Part shown: piece by piece, positions 11,901-21,837 of the stretch
Position numbering within the stretch: position 1 is the stretch's first letter
How the letters are laid out: the number at the start of each line of letters is the position of its first letter
Assembly: GCA_964036045.1 (NCBI GenBank)
Contig: OZ038383.1
Span: 37,991,294 to 38,055,293 of the forward strand
Origin: Eutreptiella sp. 'Long Island Sound 2002'
Taxonomy: Eukaryota; Euglenozoa; Euglenophyceae; Eutreptiales; Eutreptiaceae
Length of the DNA: 64,000 bases
Reading direction: 5' to 3'
The notes under the pieces: model-generated
The model's input: the letters and a program-made list of their open reading frames with translations, nothing else
Told to the model about the DNA's origin: nothing
The model's database searches: none
Made by a program: the position numbers and the translations under genes

Positions 11901-12975
11901 TGTGGACGGCGTGGGCGGGGGCTGCTGTTACGGGGTCTCCTTCCGTGGGTGTGATCGTGGCATCGCCTTGGACGGTGAGGAGGAGGTGGTGGCGGTCCGT
12001 CGGTAGTGCCCAGGTGGTGGTGGGCTCTGCGATTGAGTGGAGGCGGATGGCCTGGAGGCCCGGTGTGATTTCGTCCCATCGGAGTGTGCCGTTGTGGACC
12101 GCCCATTCCCGCGGCAGGTCTCGAAACCCGTTTCGGTCTGGGGTGGTGCGGTGTTGTGGGGGGAGCTCCATTGTGGTGATGGGGTGGGTGAGGGGCTCTG
12201 TGCGGGGTTGGTCTTGTGTGGTTGATGGTGATGGTGCCTGGGGCATGTCTTCGTCCAGTTGCTGGGGGGCTTTGGCCTCCTGGAGCTCTGCACTGATGGC
12301 GGCGAAGACATCTGGGAGGGTGGGGGAGGCGGGGGGGTGGGGTGCCGGATCGTCCCAGGTGATGTGGTATTCCTCCGGGTTCTCGGGGCTTTGCTGTACG
12401 GTGATGGTGGCTGTGGCGTCGTCTTCAGGTGTCCATCGGTGCGGATTGTGGTCGAGGGGGTGGAGGGTGACGGTGTGGCGGTGTTTCCAGCTGTGGAACG
12501 CTAGGAGGGCGTGGAGGCCGTGTCTGGTGTCCCCGGGCGGGCGGGGGTAGGTTTCGGCTGCTGCCTCCAGGAAAGCGTCCGCGGTGCCTTTCCAGGTGTC
12601 GTCCCAGAGAAGGTCTTCCTCTGTGCCCCACTCGTTGTCGTACCTTTTCTCCTGCTTCCAACCCTGGAGGGTCGCGTGGTCCTCAGGGAGGTCTCGTTGG
12701 ACGGACTGGTAGTACTGCTCGGCGTCCATGGGGGCTAGGGTGCTGGCCAGCGTGGCGTAGATGTCCTTTTGGGGGGGGGGGCGGTGGGGGCGTGGCGGCG
12801 CGGCCGGGGTCGGGCTCCTCTCGCTGGTGTTCCGCGTTCCGGTCTGCGGTGGACGGGCTCTTGCGGTTCCGTGGGTTGCTGGTGGGCTTGTGGGCGTGGG
12901 GCCGTGGCTGCCAGTAGGTGTCGGATGGCCGGGAGGATGTCGAAGTCGTCTTCCCAGCAGTGGGCTGGAGCGCAC
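8992..12975 (-). CDS. LINE ORF1-type polyprotein N-terminal region (1327 codons)
   Basis: A very long open frame upstream of, and in phase with, the endonuclease-RT region. Composition is Pro/Thr/His/Gln-rich with interspersed folded-looking stretches. One, around residues 325-385 (HHLLLTVQGDATITP, then AVHIPPQASSAPM and PWQAIVITY), has the beta-strand rhythm of a cupin-like barrel. Near the C-terminus DWIWCEGTIQYRLKG...IRVIWHR looks like a small Tudor/PWWP-like beta barrel. Both fold suggestions are by pattern only. No RRM or CCHC knuckle of classical ORF1p is visible. It may bind element RNA or chromatin. It ends in TGA; the following codons continue in the same frame into the endonuclease, so the stop may be a CGA-to-TGA decay event. 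Confidence 0.6.
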   Translation of the reverse strand: MRSSPLLGRRLRHPPGHPTPTGSHGPTPTSPPATHGTARARPPQTGTRNTSERSPTPAAPPRPHRPPPQKDIYATLASTLAPMDAEQYYQSVQRDLPEDHATLQGWKQEKRYDNEWGTEEDLLWDDTWKGTADAFLEAAAETYPRPPGDTRHGLHALLAFHSWKHRHTVTLHPLDHNPHRWTPEDDATATITVQQSPENPEEYHITWDDPAPHPPASPTLPDVFAAISAELQEAKAPQQLDEDMPQAPSPSTTQDQPRTEPLTHPITTMELPPQHRTTPDRNGFRDLPREWAVHNGTLRWDEITPGLQAIRLHSIAEPTTTWALPTDRHHLLLTVQGDATITPTEGDPVTAAPAHAVHIPPQASSAPMTVHPGPTPWQAIVITYPAPNDHTHTWQQRWEDIRGDLLQEHLGLTRTHHTLQPIRGVGQASHGIHAPGVWAYATPINPQAAEDIKTALSIQQAQTQTPHRNTQRGYTIWWAYQDHDTLIPQTGALPLDTNTTALLQAATAAATQVGAPETWGPQYLVETKVAPHAKGQDKPPTSKPLHPPLKLDPTEHTPQDEWATHYIIPHTTTRKNDAAKLTVTRHLPHTTQVYELTAPNVLVTRRRHDERYTIQAEGAAATTLYTWATRGDLPHPTLHHAPSWPTPFHTADRPNKKPKHTGVHTHAQEAQHRHEARRKARTLHDDHTIPRIGAPPARVSDTTHNRTITGITTDCLNPAASRADAVWITERRSHTRAVARLHNIQPHKLQRAVGPFAVHVTPYGIDHPRREHHDPPCSTPCTSPLRRPLPAPTITGNMYLGTVPGDPGIYILPNRSREHAIPLHCVESLALGPPPPKHQHQHIPGDKRTQAPDGGKKAHQRALAPITLHPAAHLPKDFGTERHIVLEGQAHHIITAALYTLAAHERHWDPTTIPAMPPPPQGPNDPVTPFHIDQLLSRKAPPHLHPSRIPLAIASWDTLDTPPQQPAIHILKADTQWWVLHWAHGVLMAAQAYTPEMDPEDPPRGQQRLLQATTLTGRDGAPWETLHTALYWAQGSPNGPDTPEPTEAWVRQAKAMRNYHLHHPFDDSPAALPWPTDPPETVRKLADIIRSHAKAKMQTPAEPPLRDPDHQATHPFFQPHAPPAPPPPVPPKRTRRQKGAPAPSQAGKAANSRPPASHPTHPTNPDQASSSSSLPPLPPPHPDQASSSSSLPPPAQAPPKAYPGFEKGAKVQQPFRNDHTGDWIWCEGTIQYRLKGQGDNGGPQIRVIWHRQKELDQGNSAPDKPLGDTLELTSAHPIRLRTEENKAHTGTKNTGELPPEWNQGLPPPRLPKRPQTGKKSPTPSPPP

Positions 12976-12999
12976 GCCCTGTTAGGGGAAGCGGGGGGG

Positions 13000-15900
13000 G
13001 GCGTGTTGCGGAGCGGTGTACGATAGGGTGGGCGACGCGTGCGGGTGGTGGTGTGCTCGCTCTGCTGTTCTGTTTCCCGCGGGCCCTGACCTTGGGGGTG
13101 GTGGTGTTGGTGATGTTGGTGGTGAGGGTGGTGTGGGCGCCGGAGTGGATGATTGTGTCGGTGGCGGCGCTGTTGGTGAGGGTGGTATGAGCGTTAGAGT
13201 AGATGAAGCTGGTGCTGGGCTATGGTTGATGGTGGTTAGCTGGTGGGTCAGCTGTTGTCGCTGTCGTCGTCGCCGGTGGTGTTGGTGTCTCTGATGGCGA
13301 GGTGATGGTCGGTGAGCATGGCGTGGGTGACGTATGGGCGTATGTGGTGTTGTCGGCGGTAACGTATGTGGGCCGGATGTGGCGGTGGTGGTGAGGGTGC
13401 TGTAGTTGACGGGTGGTGTGGCCCACGTCGCCTCCTGTGGTGGAGGTGTGATGGGTGCCGTGGTGGTGTCGGCGATGGTGGGGTGCCGCGGGTGGTGTAT
13501 TGGCTGTTGGTGGTGGAGATGTTCCTGGTTTGTGGGTAGTCCCTGTCCGGCGGTGGTGGTGTTGGTGGTGTCGGTGCTCCTTGAGGCCGTTGGCGACGCC
13601 GGGGGTTCCTGGTCTCGCGTGGGGTGGTGGTTGCGGTGGTGAGCGTAGGCGGTGCCATTGACGGTTCGGCCGGGCGTGCTGGTGCCGGTTTCGGGTGTAA
13701 GTGTGGTTCGGGGTGCGGCGTTGGTGGGTGGCTTTGACGGCGGGTGGCGTGACTGGTGGGTGGCAGCGGTAGGGGGGTGTCGGTTGTTGGTGAGGCTGTC
13801 GTTGTCGGTGTCCCGGTTGGTGCCGGTGACGGTGTCGCTGGCCGTGCAGATGGTGGGGGGGAGTCGTACCCTGGGGTTGCCACGGCGTTCGGTCGACGGT
13901 GGTGCTTCCGACGGTGTTCGTGTGAGTTGGCCGGGAGTGGTGTCGGCGTTGCTCTGGCTGGTGCCGTGTGTGCGGGCTGTGTGATTTTTGCGTCCGGGGT
14001 CGGTGGCGCTGGTGACGGTGGTGTGTTGGGGGTGGGCGCCGGTGGTGACGGTCCGATGGTGAGGGTGCCGGGGACGTTGGGTGGGTCCGCGCTGTTGGGC
14101 CTTCTCCTCGCCATTCCTGGCGGAGGGTGCTGGCGGTGGTGTCGCTGGTGGCGAGGGTGTGGTGGTGTTGCTGTGGTGTTTTGTGCTGCTTGGGTGGGTG
14201 GTGGGGACCCCTGGTTGATGTTGACGATGCTCCGGGTGATTTCGATGCGGTGGGTGCGATGGCGTGTGGCGTTGCTGTTTCTACCCTTGGTTGGGGGCCT
14301 GGTGGGCGGCGCTGGTGGCGTTTGTTCGCCAGCCGTGGTGGCGTCCTTGGGTGTGTCGTCGATGGGGGCGCCCTAGGTGTTACTCTGTGCCGGGGTCGTG
14401 GTGGTGGTGTTAGGGGTGTTGTGGGTGACGGTACCTTGGTTCGTCGTTGGTGGGGTTGGCGGTGGTGTGTCTCGCGGTGGTCCGGTGGCCTGTGTGCCGG
14501 TGTTCGGTGGTTCCGGGCGTGCCATTCGTGGCTGGTGTTTGGCCGGTCTGTGGTCCTGGTGGTGTCGGCTGTCCGTGGGTACGTAGTGACAGGTGTTGCT
14601 GCGGTTGCGGTTTAGGGTGACCTTGCTGCGGTTGGGTGGTGGTGTCGCCGTGTTGCCGCTGTCGGTGGTGCCGGTGTTGGCGTTGGTGGGGGTGCTGCCG
14701 GGGGAGCTGTGTCTGTTGGCGTTGTAGGGTGTTGTAAGTGCTGCCCTGGCGGTGTTCTGACGGCGGAGGGGGGACCTCGCCACTCCTGGCGGAGGTTCCC
14801 ACGTGCGTCGTTGGCTGGTGGGTTGGCCTTGGCCCCCTCGGTGTCCTTGCTGCCGTTGGTGTCTCACCGGGATGCGGGATGGGGGATGCTCCGGGTTGCT
14901 GTCGGTGAGGTCGCACTGCCGGTGGCGCCGTCGGTGGTGCCGGTGGTGAGGTCGTTGCGGGCGCTGCTATGGTTCACGGTGTCTCTGATGTTGTTGATGC
15001 TGCTGGTGGTTGGTGTGGGTCTGTGTGTGGTTTGTGGTGGTTTGTGTGGCTGCTGCTGGTGCTGGTGGTGGTTCTGGGTGCGGGCCGGTGGGTGGCGCGG
15101 TTGGAACGCCTTGGGTGTAACTTGGCCGCTGGGTGGTTTCTTGTGTTGGTCCGTTGTTGGTTCCGGTCGTCCCCGTTGGTGAGGGTGTTGTGGTGCTCGG
15201 TTTGGGTGTTGGCGGCGGTGCAGGTGTGGGTGTCGCAATTCCTGGCCCTGGGTCTGGGCGTGGCCGTTCGGGTGTTGCTGGGTGTGGGCGTTCGCCTCTC
15301 CTGGCTGAGGGCTCGGTGGCGTTCGTTCGCCAGCCGTGCTGGCGTCCTTGGTGACGCCGTTGGTGGGGTTGCCCTAGGTGGCGGGGCCGTGGTGGTGGTG
15401 TTGGGGGCGTTGTAGGTGACGGCACCTCGGTCCGTCGTTGGTGGGGTTGGTGGTGGTGTGGATAGTGCCGTGGGTGTTGGTGGCGTTGGTGTTGCCGAAG
15501 GCGAGGGTGCCTTATGTGTTACTTGGTGGTTGGCGTGTGTTGTGGTGGTCTGTTGGCGTGGGCGTTGTTGGTGTTGGTGCTGGGCGCGGCCTGTGTCTGG
15601 GTGGTCGGCGGTTCCGGGCGTGCCACTCGTGGCCGGCCGTCGCGTTGTTGCTGACGGTGCTGGCGAGGGCGCTGCCGGTGGAGCTGTGGCCGATGTGGGC
15701 GCTGCGGGTGCTGCCCTGGTGGATGGTGGTGTTCTGACGGCGGGGGTGGGACCTCGCCACTCCTGGTGGAGGTACCCATGGGTGTCGCTGGCCTGTGTGT
15801 TGGCTCCCTTGGTGTTGTTGATGCCGATGGTGTCGTACCGGGCGGTGTTGCCGTGGCGATTGCTGTTGACGCTCTGGTTTGTCGGTGCTGAGGCCGTACT

Positions 15901-17330
15901 GCCGGTGTCGGTGTCGGTGATGCCGGTGGTGAGGACGTTGTGGGCGTCGCTATGGTTCTGGCGTCTCGGACGCTGCTGATGCTGGTGGTGGTTGGCGTGG
16001 GTCTGTGTGTGGGTGGTCAGCGGCTTGCGTTCAGGGCGGTGGTCAGTTTCTGTGGCTCTGTCTGGGGGGGTGTGCAGTAGGTGGTGTGGTCTGCTGGTGC
16101 TGCTGTTGGTGTAGGTGGCGTAGGTGTTGCTCCGTATGGCTGTCGTGGGTGAGGGTGGTGTTGGCGGCGCCGGTGGTGTGGGTGTCGCCGGGGACTGCAT
16201 GGTGGTTCCGGGCGCGTGCCCTCGCTTCCCCTGGCCGGGGCTTGGTGGTTTGTTAGCTCACCGGCTGTGGTGGTTTCGGTGTCCTCCGGTGGCAGAGGTT
16301 GCTGGTGGCGACGCTGATGGTGGGGTGTTGCCGGCGATGGTGTGCTTGATGTCGTTGGCGTGGGTGATGTAGGTGCTGGAACCGGCGGTGGCATGCGTAG
16401 GTGTCGTAGGCGTTGGTGCCGGTGGTGACGGTGTTGGTGAGGGTGTTGTGCTGGCTTGATTTTTGGCGGTGCTGGTGTTTCCGATGGCGTGGATGCCGGT
16501 GGCAGTGGTTCTGGGTGCGAGCCGGTGGGGGACCGGTTCGGCTGGGTGGCTTTTTGTGTTGGTCTGTTGTTGGTGAGGGTGTCCCTTGTCCTCGCTGGTG
16601 TTGCCGATGGTGCTTCCGCTGGTTTCGGGTGTGTGCGCTGGTGAGGGTGTCGTGGCGTCCGGTTTGGGCGTTGGTGGCGGTGCTGGTGTGGGTGTCGTAG
16701 TGCCCGGTCCTGGTGTTGGGCGTGGCCGTTCGGGTGTTTCTGGGTCTGGCCGTTCGCCACTCCTGGCTGCGGGCTTGGTGGGTCCTCCTTTGCGTCCTAG
16801 CGGCTTCTGGCGGCCTTGCAGCCCCCCTGGCGGGGGAGGGTTGCTGGGTTCCTGTTGTTTCGGTTTGTGTGTGTTGTGTGTGTGGTGCGGGCGGCGCTTG
16901 CGCTTTGGTGTGTGGTGTGCGCTTGTGGGGCTCGTGTCGGTGGCGGTTGTGGGGGTGTGTGTTGTGTGCACGCTCGGCGTGTGTGCGGTGTGTTGGTGGT
17001 GCGTTTGGGCGCCTGCCCTCGCCTTTGCGGGCGTGGTTTGGCGGCGCTGTTTGGTGTGGGGGCTGTGTGTCGTGCCCCCCCCCCTGTCTCGGCTGTGTGG
17101 TTCCCCGCCCCCCTTGGCTGGGGTCTGTTGGTGGTGCGTCCCCTTGCTGTCCCCTTTGCGTGCCCTCCTCCTTCTGTCTCTTTTCCGTGTCGCTTGGGGC
17201 GGTGTCGTGCCCGGGCCTTCCCGGCTGTGGTGTGTGGGGGGGGGTCCTTGTCGCCGGCTCGGGTCCCTTCCCCTGGTGTTTCCCCGTGGGGGGGCCGGTG
17301 CTTGCACTCCCCCTCAGGGTGTAACTCTGT
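13000..17330. repeat. Degenerate GT-rich array with a higher-order period near 1 kb
   Basis: GT-rich DNA upstream of the LINE coding region. Blocks recur about 0.97-1.03 kb apart: a CGTTCGCCAGCCGTG-containing block near 14310 and 15330; a TGACGGCGG...CCTCGCCACTCCTGG block near 14757 and 15735; and a block beginning at the GGTTGCTGTCGGTGAGG region (14870-15010 versus 15840-16000). Copies are degenerate. Many open frames exist on both strands because stop codons are rare in this composition, and I reject them as genes. It may be a LINE 5' untranslated/promoter array or older satellite. Confidence 0.55.
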
Positions 17331-17980
17331 TGTACGGATGCCGTCCATGGACCTGTTCCGTAGCCAGGTACTCCAGCCGTTCCCCACACCGGGGTCGGGT
17401 ACACTGTGGGTCGCTGGGGAGTCCTTGCGGGACAGGCGCGTCTCTTGCCTGCCCCGATGGACGGTATGCCCTACCCGCAGCCGCTCGCTGGGCCCGAACC
17501 GCAGTACGTGCCGTGGGGAGTGCTCTTGGTCAGGCCCATTGGTCACCCCCCCAGGCCGGTGCCACCTCGGGCCGCTGACCAACGGTCCCGGGCGTATCCC
17601 ACCCTATTGCGTGTGCTCAGGTGGGGCCGATACGGTCACCGGGGGGGCCCCCAAACCCCTGAGGTTGGGTCCCTCGCCTGCTCCCCCCGTGGGCCCTTTT
17701 CGTCCCGCCCCCCTTTTCGCTGTGCGGTTTGCGGTGGTTGGTGTCCCGTCTCTCCGGGGTGGGGTGGTGGTGGGGGGGGGGGGGGGTGTTCGCTGTTCCT
17801 GGCTGTGTTGTTTGCGGGCGTGTCGCCCCCTCCTCTGGTCGTGGTTCGTCGCCGGTGTGTGTGTTTGTGGCGCGGTGCGTGCGCGCGTGGTGTCTGTGTT
17901 GGTGTGTGGTGCGCGGTTTGTGGTGTGTGGTGTGCGGTGGTGGTGTGTTGGTGGGGTTGTGGCGGGTGTGTGGTGTGGCT
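17331..17980. other. Non-repetitive GC-rich spacer
   Basis: A short stretch of more balanced composition between the two arrays. I see no domain-bearing frame, no clear terminal repeats and no RNA gene in it. It could be part of the 5' region of the LINE. Confidence 0.3.
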
Positions 17981-19990
17981 GGTCCCTCGCCACTCCTGGC
18001 GGAGGTTCCTGTGTGCTACTCCCCGCCACTCCTGGCTGGGTTTCGCTGCCTGTGGTGTTGTGCGGCTCCCCGCCACTCCTGGCTGGGGTTCCGCCGCCGG
18101 CAGTGGCGTGTGGTGTGTGGTGTGTGGTGTGTGGTGTGTGGTGAGCGGTGGCGGTGTGTTGGTGGGGTTGTGGCTGGTGTGTGGTGCGGTTGGTCCCTCG
18201 CCACTCCTGGCAGAGGTTCCCGTGTGCTACTCCCCGCCACTCCTGGTTGGGTTTCGCTGCCGGTGGTGGTGGGCGGTCCTCGCCACTCCTGGCTGAGGTC
18301 TCCGGGCGGCGGTGGTGTGTGGTGGGGTTGTGGCTGGTGTGTGGTGTGTTTGGTCCCTCGCCACTCCTGGCGGAGGTTCCTGTGTGCTACTCCCCGCCAC
18401 TCCTGGCTGGGTTTCGCTGCCTGTGGTGGTGTGCGGTTCCCCGCCACTCCTGGCTGGGGCCTGCCGGCGGCGGTGGTGCGTGGCGCGTGGTGTGTGGTGT
18501 GTGGTGTGTGGTGGGCGGCGGTGGTGTGTTGGTGGGGTTCTGGCTGTGGTTGGTCCCTCGCCACTCCTGGCGGAGGTTCCTGTGTTCTACTCCCCGCCAC
18601 TCCTGGCTGGGTTTCGATGCCGGTGGCGGTGGGCGGTCCTCGCCACTCTTGGCTGAGGGCCCTGGGCGCGGTTTCCCGCCACTCCTGGCTGGGGTTCGCT
18701 GGCGGCGGCGGTGTGTGGTGGGGTTGTGGTTGGTGTGTGGTGTGGTTGGTCCCTCGCCACCCCTGGCGGAGTTTCCTGTGTGCTACTCCCCGCCACTCCT
18801 GGCTGGGTTTCGCTGCCGGTGGTGGTGTGCGGTTTCCCGCCACTCTTGGCTGGGGCCTGCTCGCGGTGGTGGTGCGTGGTGTGTGGTGTGTGGTGTGCGG
18901 CGGTGGTGTGTTGGCGGGGTTGTGGGTGGTGTGTGGTGTGGTTGGTCCCTCGCCACTCCTGGCGGAGGTTCCTGTGTGCTACTCCCCGCCACTCCTGGCT
19001 GGGTTTCGCTGCCGGTGGTGGTGTGCGGTCCCCGCCACTCCTGGCTGGGGTCCGCTGGCGGCGGTGGTGTGTGGTGTGTGGCGGTGGTGTGTTGGTTGTT
19101 GGTCCCTCGCCACTCCTGGCGGAGGTTCCTGTGTGCTACTCCCCGCCACTCCTGGCTGGGTTTCGCTGCTGGTGGTGGTGGGCGGTCCTCGCCACTCCTG
19201 GCGGAGGTTCCTGCGTGCTACTCCCCGCCACTCCTGGCTGGGTTTCGCTGCCGGCGGTGGTGGGCGTTCCTCGCCACTCCTGGCGGAGGGTCCCGGGCGC
19301 GGTTCCCCGCCACTCCTGGCTGGGTTTCGCTGTCGGCAGTGGTGCGTGGTGTGCGGTGTGTGGTGTGCGGCGTGTGGCGTGCGGCGGTGGCGTGTGTGGT
19401 GGGTTTGTGGCTGGTGTGGTTGGTCCCTCGCCACTCCTGGCGGAGGTTCCTGTGTGCTACTCCCCGCCACTCCTGGCTGGGTTTCGCTGCCGGTGGTGGT
19501 GGGCGGTCCCCGCCAGTCCTGGCTGGGGTCCGCTGGCGGCGGTGGTGTGTGGTGTGTGGCGGTGGTGTGTTGGTTGTTGGTCCCTCGCCACTCCTGGCGG
19601 AGGTTCCTGTGTGCTACTCCCCGCCACTCCTGGCTGGGTTTCGCTGCTGGTGGTGGTGGGCGGTCCTCGCCACTCCTGGCGGAGGTTCCTGCGTGCTACT
19701 CCCCGCCACTCCTGGCTGGGTTTCGCTGCCGGCGGTGGTGGGCGTTCCTCGCCACTCCTGGCGGAGGGTCCCGGGCGCGGTTCCCCGCCACTCCTGGCTG
19801 GGTTTCGCTGTCGGCGGTGGTGCGTGGTGTGCGGTGTGTGGTGTGCGGCGTGTGGCGTGCGGCGGTGGCGTGTGTGGTGGGTTTGTGGCTGGTGTGGTTG
19901 GTCCCTCGCCACTCCTGGCGGAGGTTCCTGTGTGCTACTCCCCACCACTCCTGGCTGGGTTTCGCTGCCGGTGGTGGTGTGGTGTGGTGG
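17980..19990. repeat. Hairpin satellite with the core CGCCACTCCTGGC
   Basis: Dozens of copies of a small hairpin, GCCA-CTCC-TGGC, occur in two alternating forms: one extended by CCTC...GGAGG and one by CCC...TGGG. They are separated by 20-60 bp of GTGTGGTG-rich spacer. The form with CCTC/GGAGG is usually followed by TTCCTGTGTGCTACTCC and then the other form. Single copies also occur upstream (14780, 15755, 16758) and, inverted, inside the LTR element at 34737. The six-frame openness here comes from the repeat and is not coding. Confidence 0.9.
19021..19976. repeat. 478-bp tandem duplication inside the hairpin satellite
   Basis: Two almost identical 478-bp units. For example, TCCGCTGGCGGCGGTGGTGT is at 19051 and 19529, with the same order of hairpins and spacers throughout. 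The near identity marks it as recent compared with the surrounding array. Confidence 0.85.
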
Positions 19991-20199
19991 TGCGGTGGGT
20001 GTGTCTTCCGGGTGCCCTTCCCCTTGGCCTTGGTGTGTGTGTGTGCGCTGTGTGGCCCTTCGTGTTGGTGTGGGTGGCGTGGGGGGGGGGGGGGGTCGCG
20101 CTCGGTGTGGCTGTCGTGCGTGCGCGTGTGTGTGCTCGCGGTGTGTGGTTGGTGGGGTGGGGTGTGTCATACCTTGGCTGGTTCTCGTCGTCGGTCGTC

Positions 20200-21370
20200 G
20201 GCATGTTTCAAAAGGCAGAAGAAGAGGTCCTGTAGATGCGTAGCAGAGATGCGTGGCATGTGTGATGCGTAGCACGTACCTGTCCTTTCGTCCCATCATG
20301 TTTTCTTCCCCTGTTGAGAAAGAGCGTGCGCAGGTCCTTTTTGTTTTTTTTTTTTTGCGTGTTGTGGTTTGTGTCTCCTCCCTCGTGTTTTTTTTTTTTC
20401 CTCGCTGCGTCTTCGATAACATACCTCTCCGCATTGCGTTTCCCCTATAGAGAGGGCGTGGAAGGCGGTTTCGTGCTTTTTTTTTTTTTTTCAACATACT
20501 TGTTGTACCTTGTGCCGCTTCTTGTTGCCGTCCCCTATAGAGAAAGCGTGTGTTTGTTTGTGGGTGGGGCGGGGGTGGGGTTGCATACCATGACTTTCCT
20601 TTGTCTCGTCTCCGTCTTCGTGCATCTTGCGGCTTTGTGTGCGTTTGTGTTTTCGTCCCCTTGGCGCCTCCCCTCGCATTTTTAACATACTTGTTCGTCA
20701 TACCTCCATACCATTGTTTCCCCGTGGTACGTGGTCATTCCCTATAGCGAGAGCGTGTGTGTGTTTGCGGGCGGGGCGGTGTGGGGTTCATACCTTGTTT
20801 TTCCTTGCTCTTGTCTCCGTCTTCTCGCTCCTTGCGGTCGTGTTTATGTGTGTGCGTGTGTGCGTGGTCCGTCCCTTTGGCGCCCTCCCTCGTATTGTTA
20901 ACATACTTGCTCGCCATACCGTTGTTTCCTCGTGGTTGGTGAACGTTCTCTTGTTCGCCTTTTCATTGTTTCCCCTTTGTCCGTGGCCGCCCCATACCTT
21001 TTGCGCTTTTGTGGATTTTTTTTTTTTTCCGCGGCGGTCGGGGCCTATGGAGGAATAAATATGGGGGATATATGGTTGCGGTTTGTGTTTGCGGGCGTGC
21101 CTTTTGACGTGCGTGGCGTGACGTTCGTCGTTCTTTTTTTTTTTTTTTGCGTGCGGTGTTGTCCCTTGGGCGCCCTCCTTCGCAACATACTTGGTTTTCT
21201 CATCCACGTATGCGTAGCGGTGGATACGATATGTATGACGCATGGGGCCGTAACATACTTGGTTGTCATACCTCGTTTTCCCGTCGTCCGTGGTCGCGTC
21301 TTTTTTTTTTTTTTGTTTGTGGTTTGGTGTTTCTCTTTTTGTTGCGTTTCCTTCTCTCTTTTTTTTTTTT
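20200..21370. repeat. T-rich tandem array, period about 207 bp
   Basis: Units begin with CCTATAGAGA/CCTATAGCGAGAGCGTG (20444, 20534, 20741). They continue through a GGGCGGGG stretch, a TTTGGCGCCTCCCTCG block and TAACATACTTG plus CATACC (20690, 20898, later degenerate copies near 21184 and 21253). Positions 20534 and 20741 give 207 bp. Long T runs (10-18 nt) are inserted at several points. I see no gene. Confidence 0.7.
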
Positions 21371-21374
21371 TTTT

Positions 21375-21560
21375 GACGCGCACATGTCGCCTAGCTCCTA
21401 TGGCACGCACTTTGCTAGGTGGCTCGGCGCTCGCTTTGTTCTTTTCTTCGTCGTCGTGGCTTGCTGGTTTTTGGTGTTCGCCTCTTTTCTTCTTCTTTGT
21501 TTGTGGAGCGCGCACAAGTCCCTAGCGCCTAGGACACGCACTTTGCTAGGTGTTTTGGAG
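21375..21560. repeat. 131-bp tandem duplication
   Basis: Two copies of a block with GCGCACA-GTC-CCTAGC-CCTA and ACACGCACTTTGCTAGGT. The second motif recurs 131 bp apart (about 21404 and 21535). Confidence 0.7.
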
Positions 21561-21837
21561 CATGCAACGCTCAGGTTCTTCGCCGTCGCGACTCTATTGT
21601 TCGTCTTTGTTTTGTGAGTGTCCTAAATCTTGCGACCTCGCCAAACAGCGGCGTAAAATTTTTTGGGGGGTTTCTGAGGTCGGAAAAAACGATTTTTCGC
21701 TTTATTTTTGCTGGCGGTGCGTCGTTTTCTTAGTTTTGTATTATTCTTCTGCTGCGATCGCGCGACGGGGCCTCTGATGCACGAACGTGTCCAATCCAAT
21801 TCATGTACCATGGTGCAACAACAACCCCGCGGTTAAC

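Larger units (their letters stand above)
2000..13000 (-). mobile_element. Non-LTR retrotransposon (LINE) with AP endonuclease, RT, RNase H and Ulp1-like protease
   Basis: A LINE on the minus strand; exact ends are not visible. From 5' to 3' it encodes a long ORF1-type region (12975-8992), an endonuclease/exonuclease/phosphatase domain, reverse transcriptase, RNase H, a CCHC knuckle (to 3642) and then a separate overlapping frame with a Ulp1-like cysteine protease (3670-2030). Frames from 12975 to 4486 are in the same phase, broken only by TGA codons at 8992-8994 and 7216-7218. A frameshift follows near 4846 in a run of seven G, and a TAA at 4569-4571. Proteases of this class are known in NeSL-type LINEs, and other LINE groups (Dualen/RandI) also carry cysteine proteases. 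I cannot assign the clade by eye. The element is decayed. Confidence 0.85.

Noticed and set aside
13248-16760. Long minus- and plus-strand frames up to 408 codons
   Set aside because: They arise from GT-rich repeat arrays, have no domain and overlap each other on both strands.
17980-19990. CRISPR-like array
   Set aside because: Repeats are partly palindromic and regularly spaced, but spacers are themselves repetitive and the genome is eukaryotic.
17729-20272. An 847-codon plus-strand frame through the satellite
   Set aside because: It is the hairpin repeat translated (PATPGWVSLP-type units in three phases); period and strand symmetry show it is not a gene.
19457-20701. A 414-codon minus-strand frame
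   Set aside because: Half satellite translation, half poly-A (T-run) lysine tracts.
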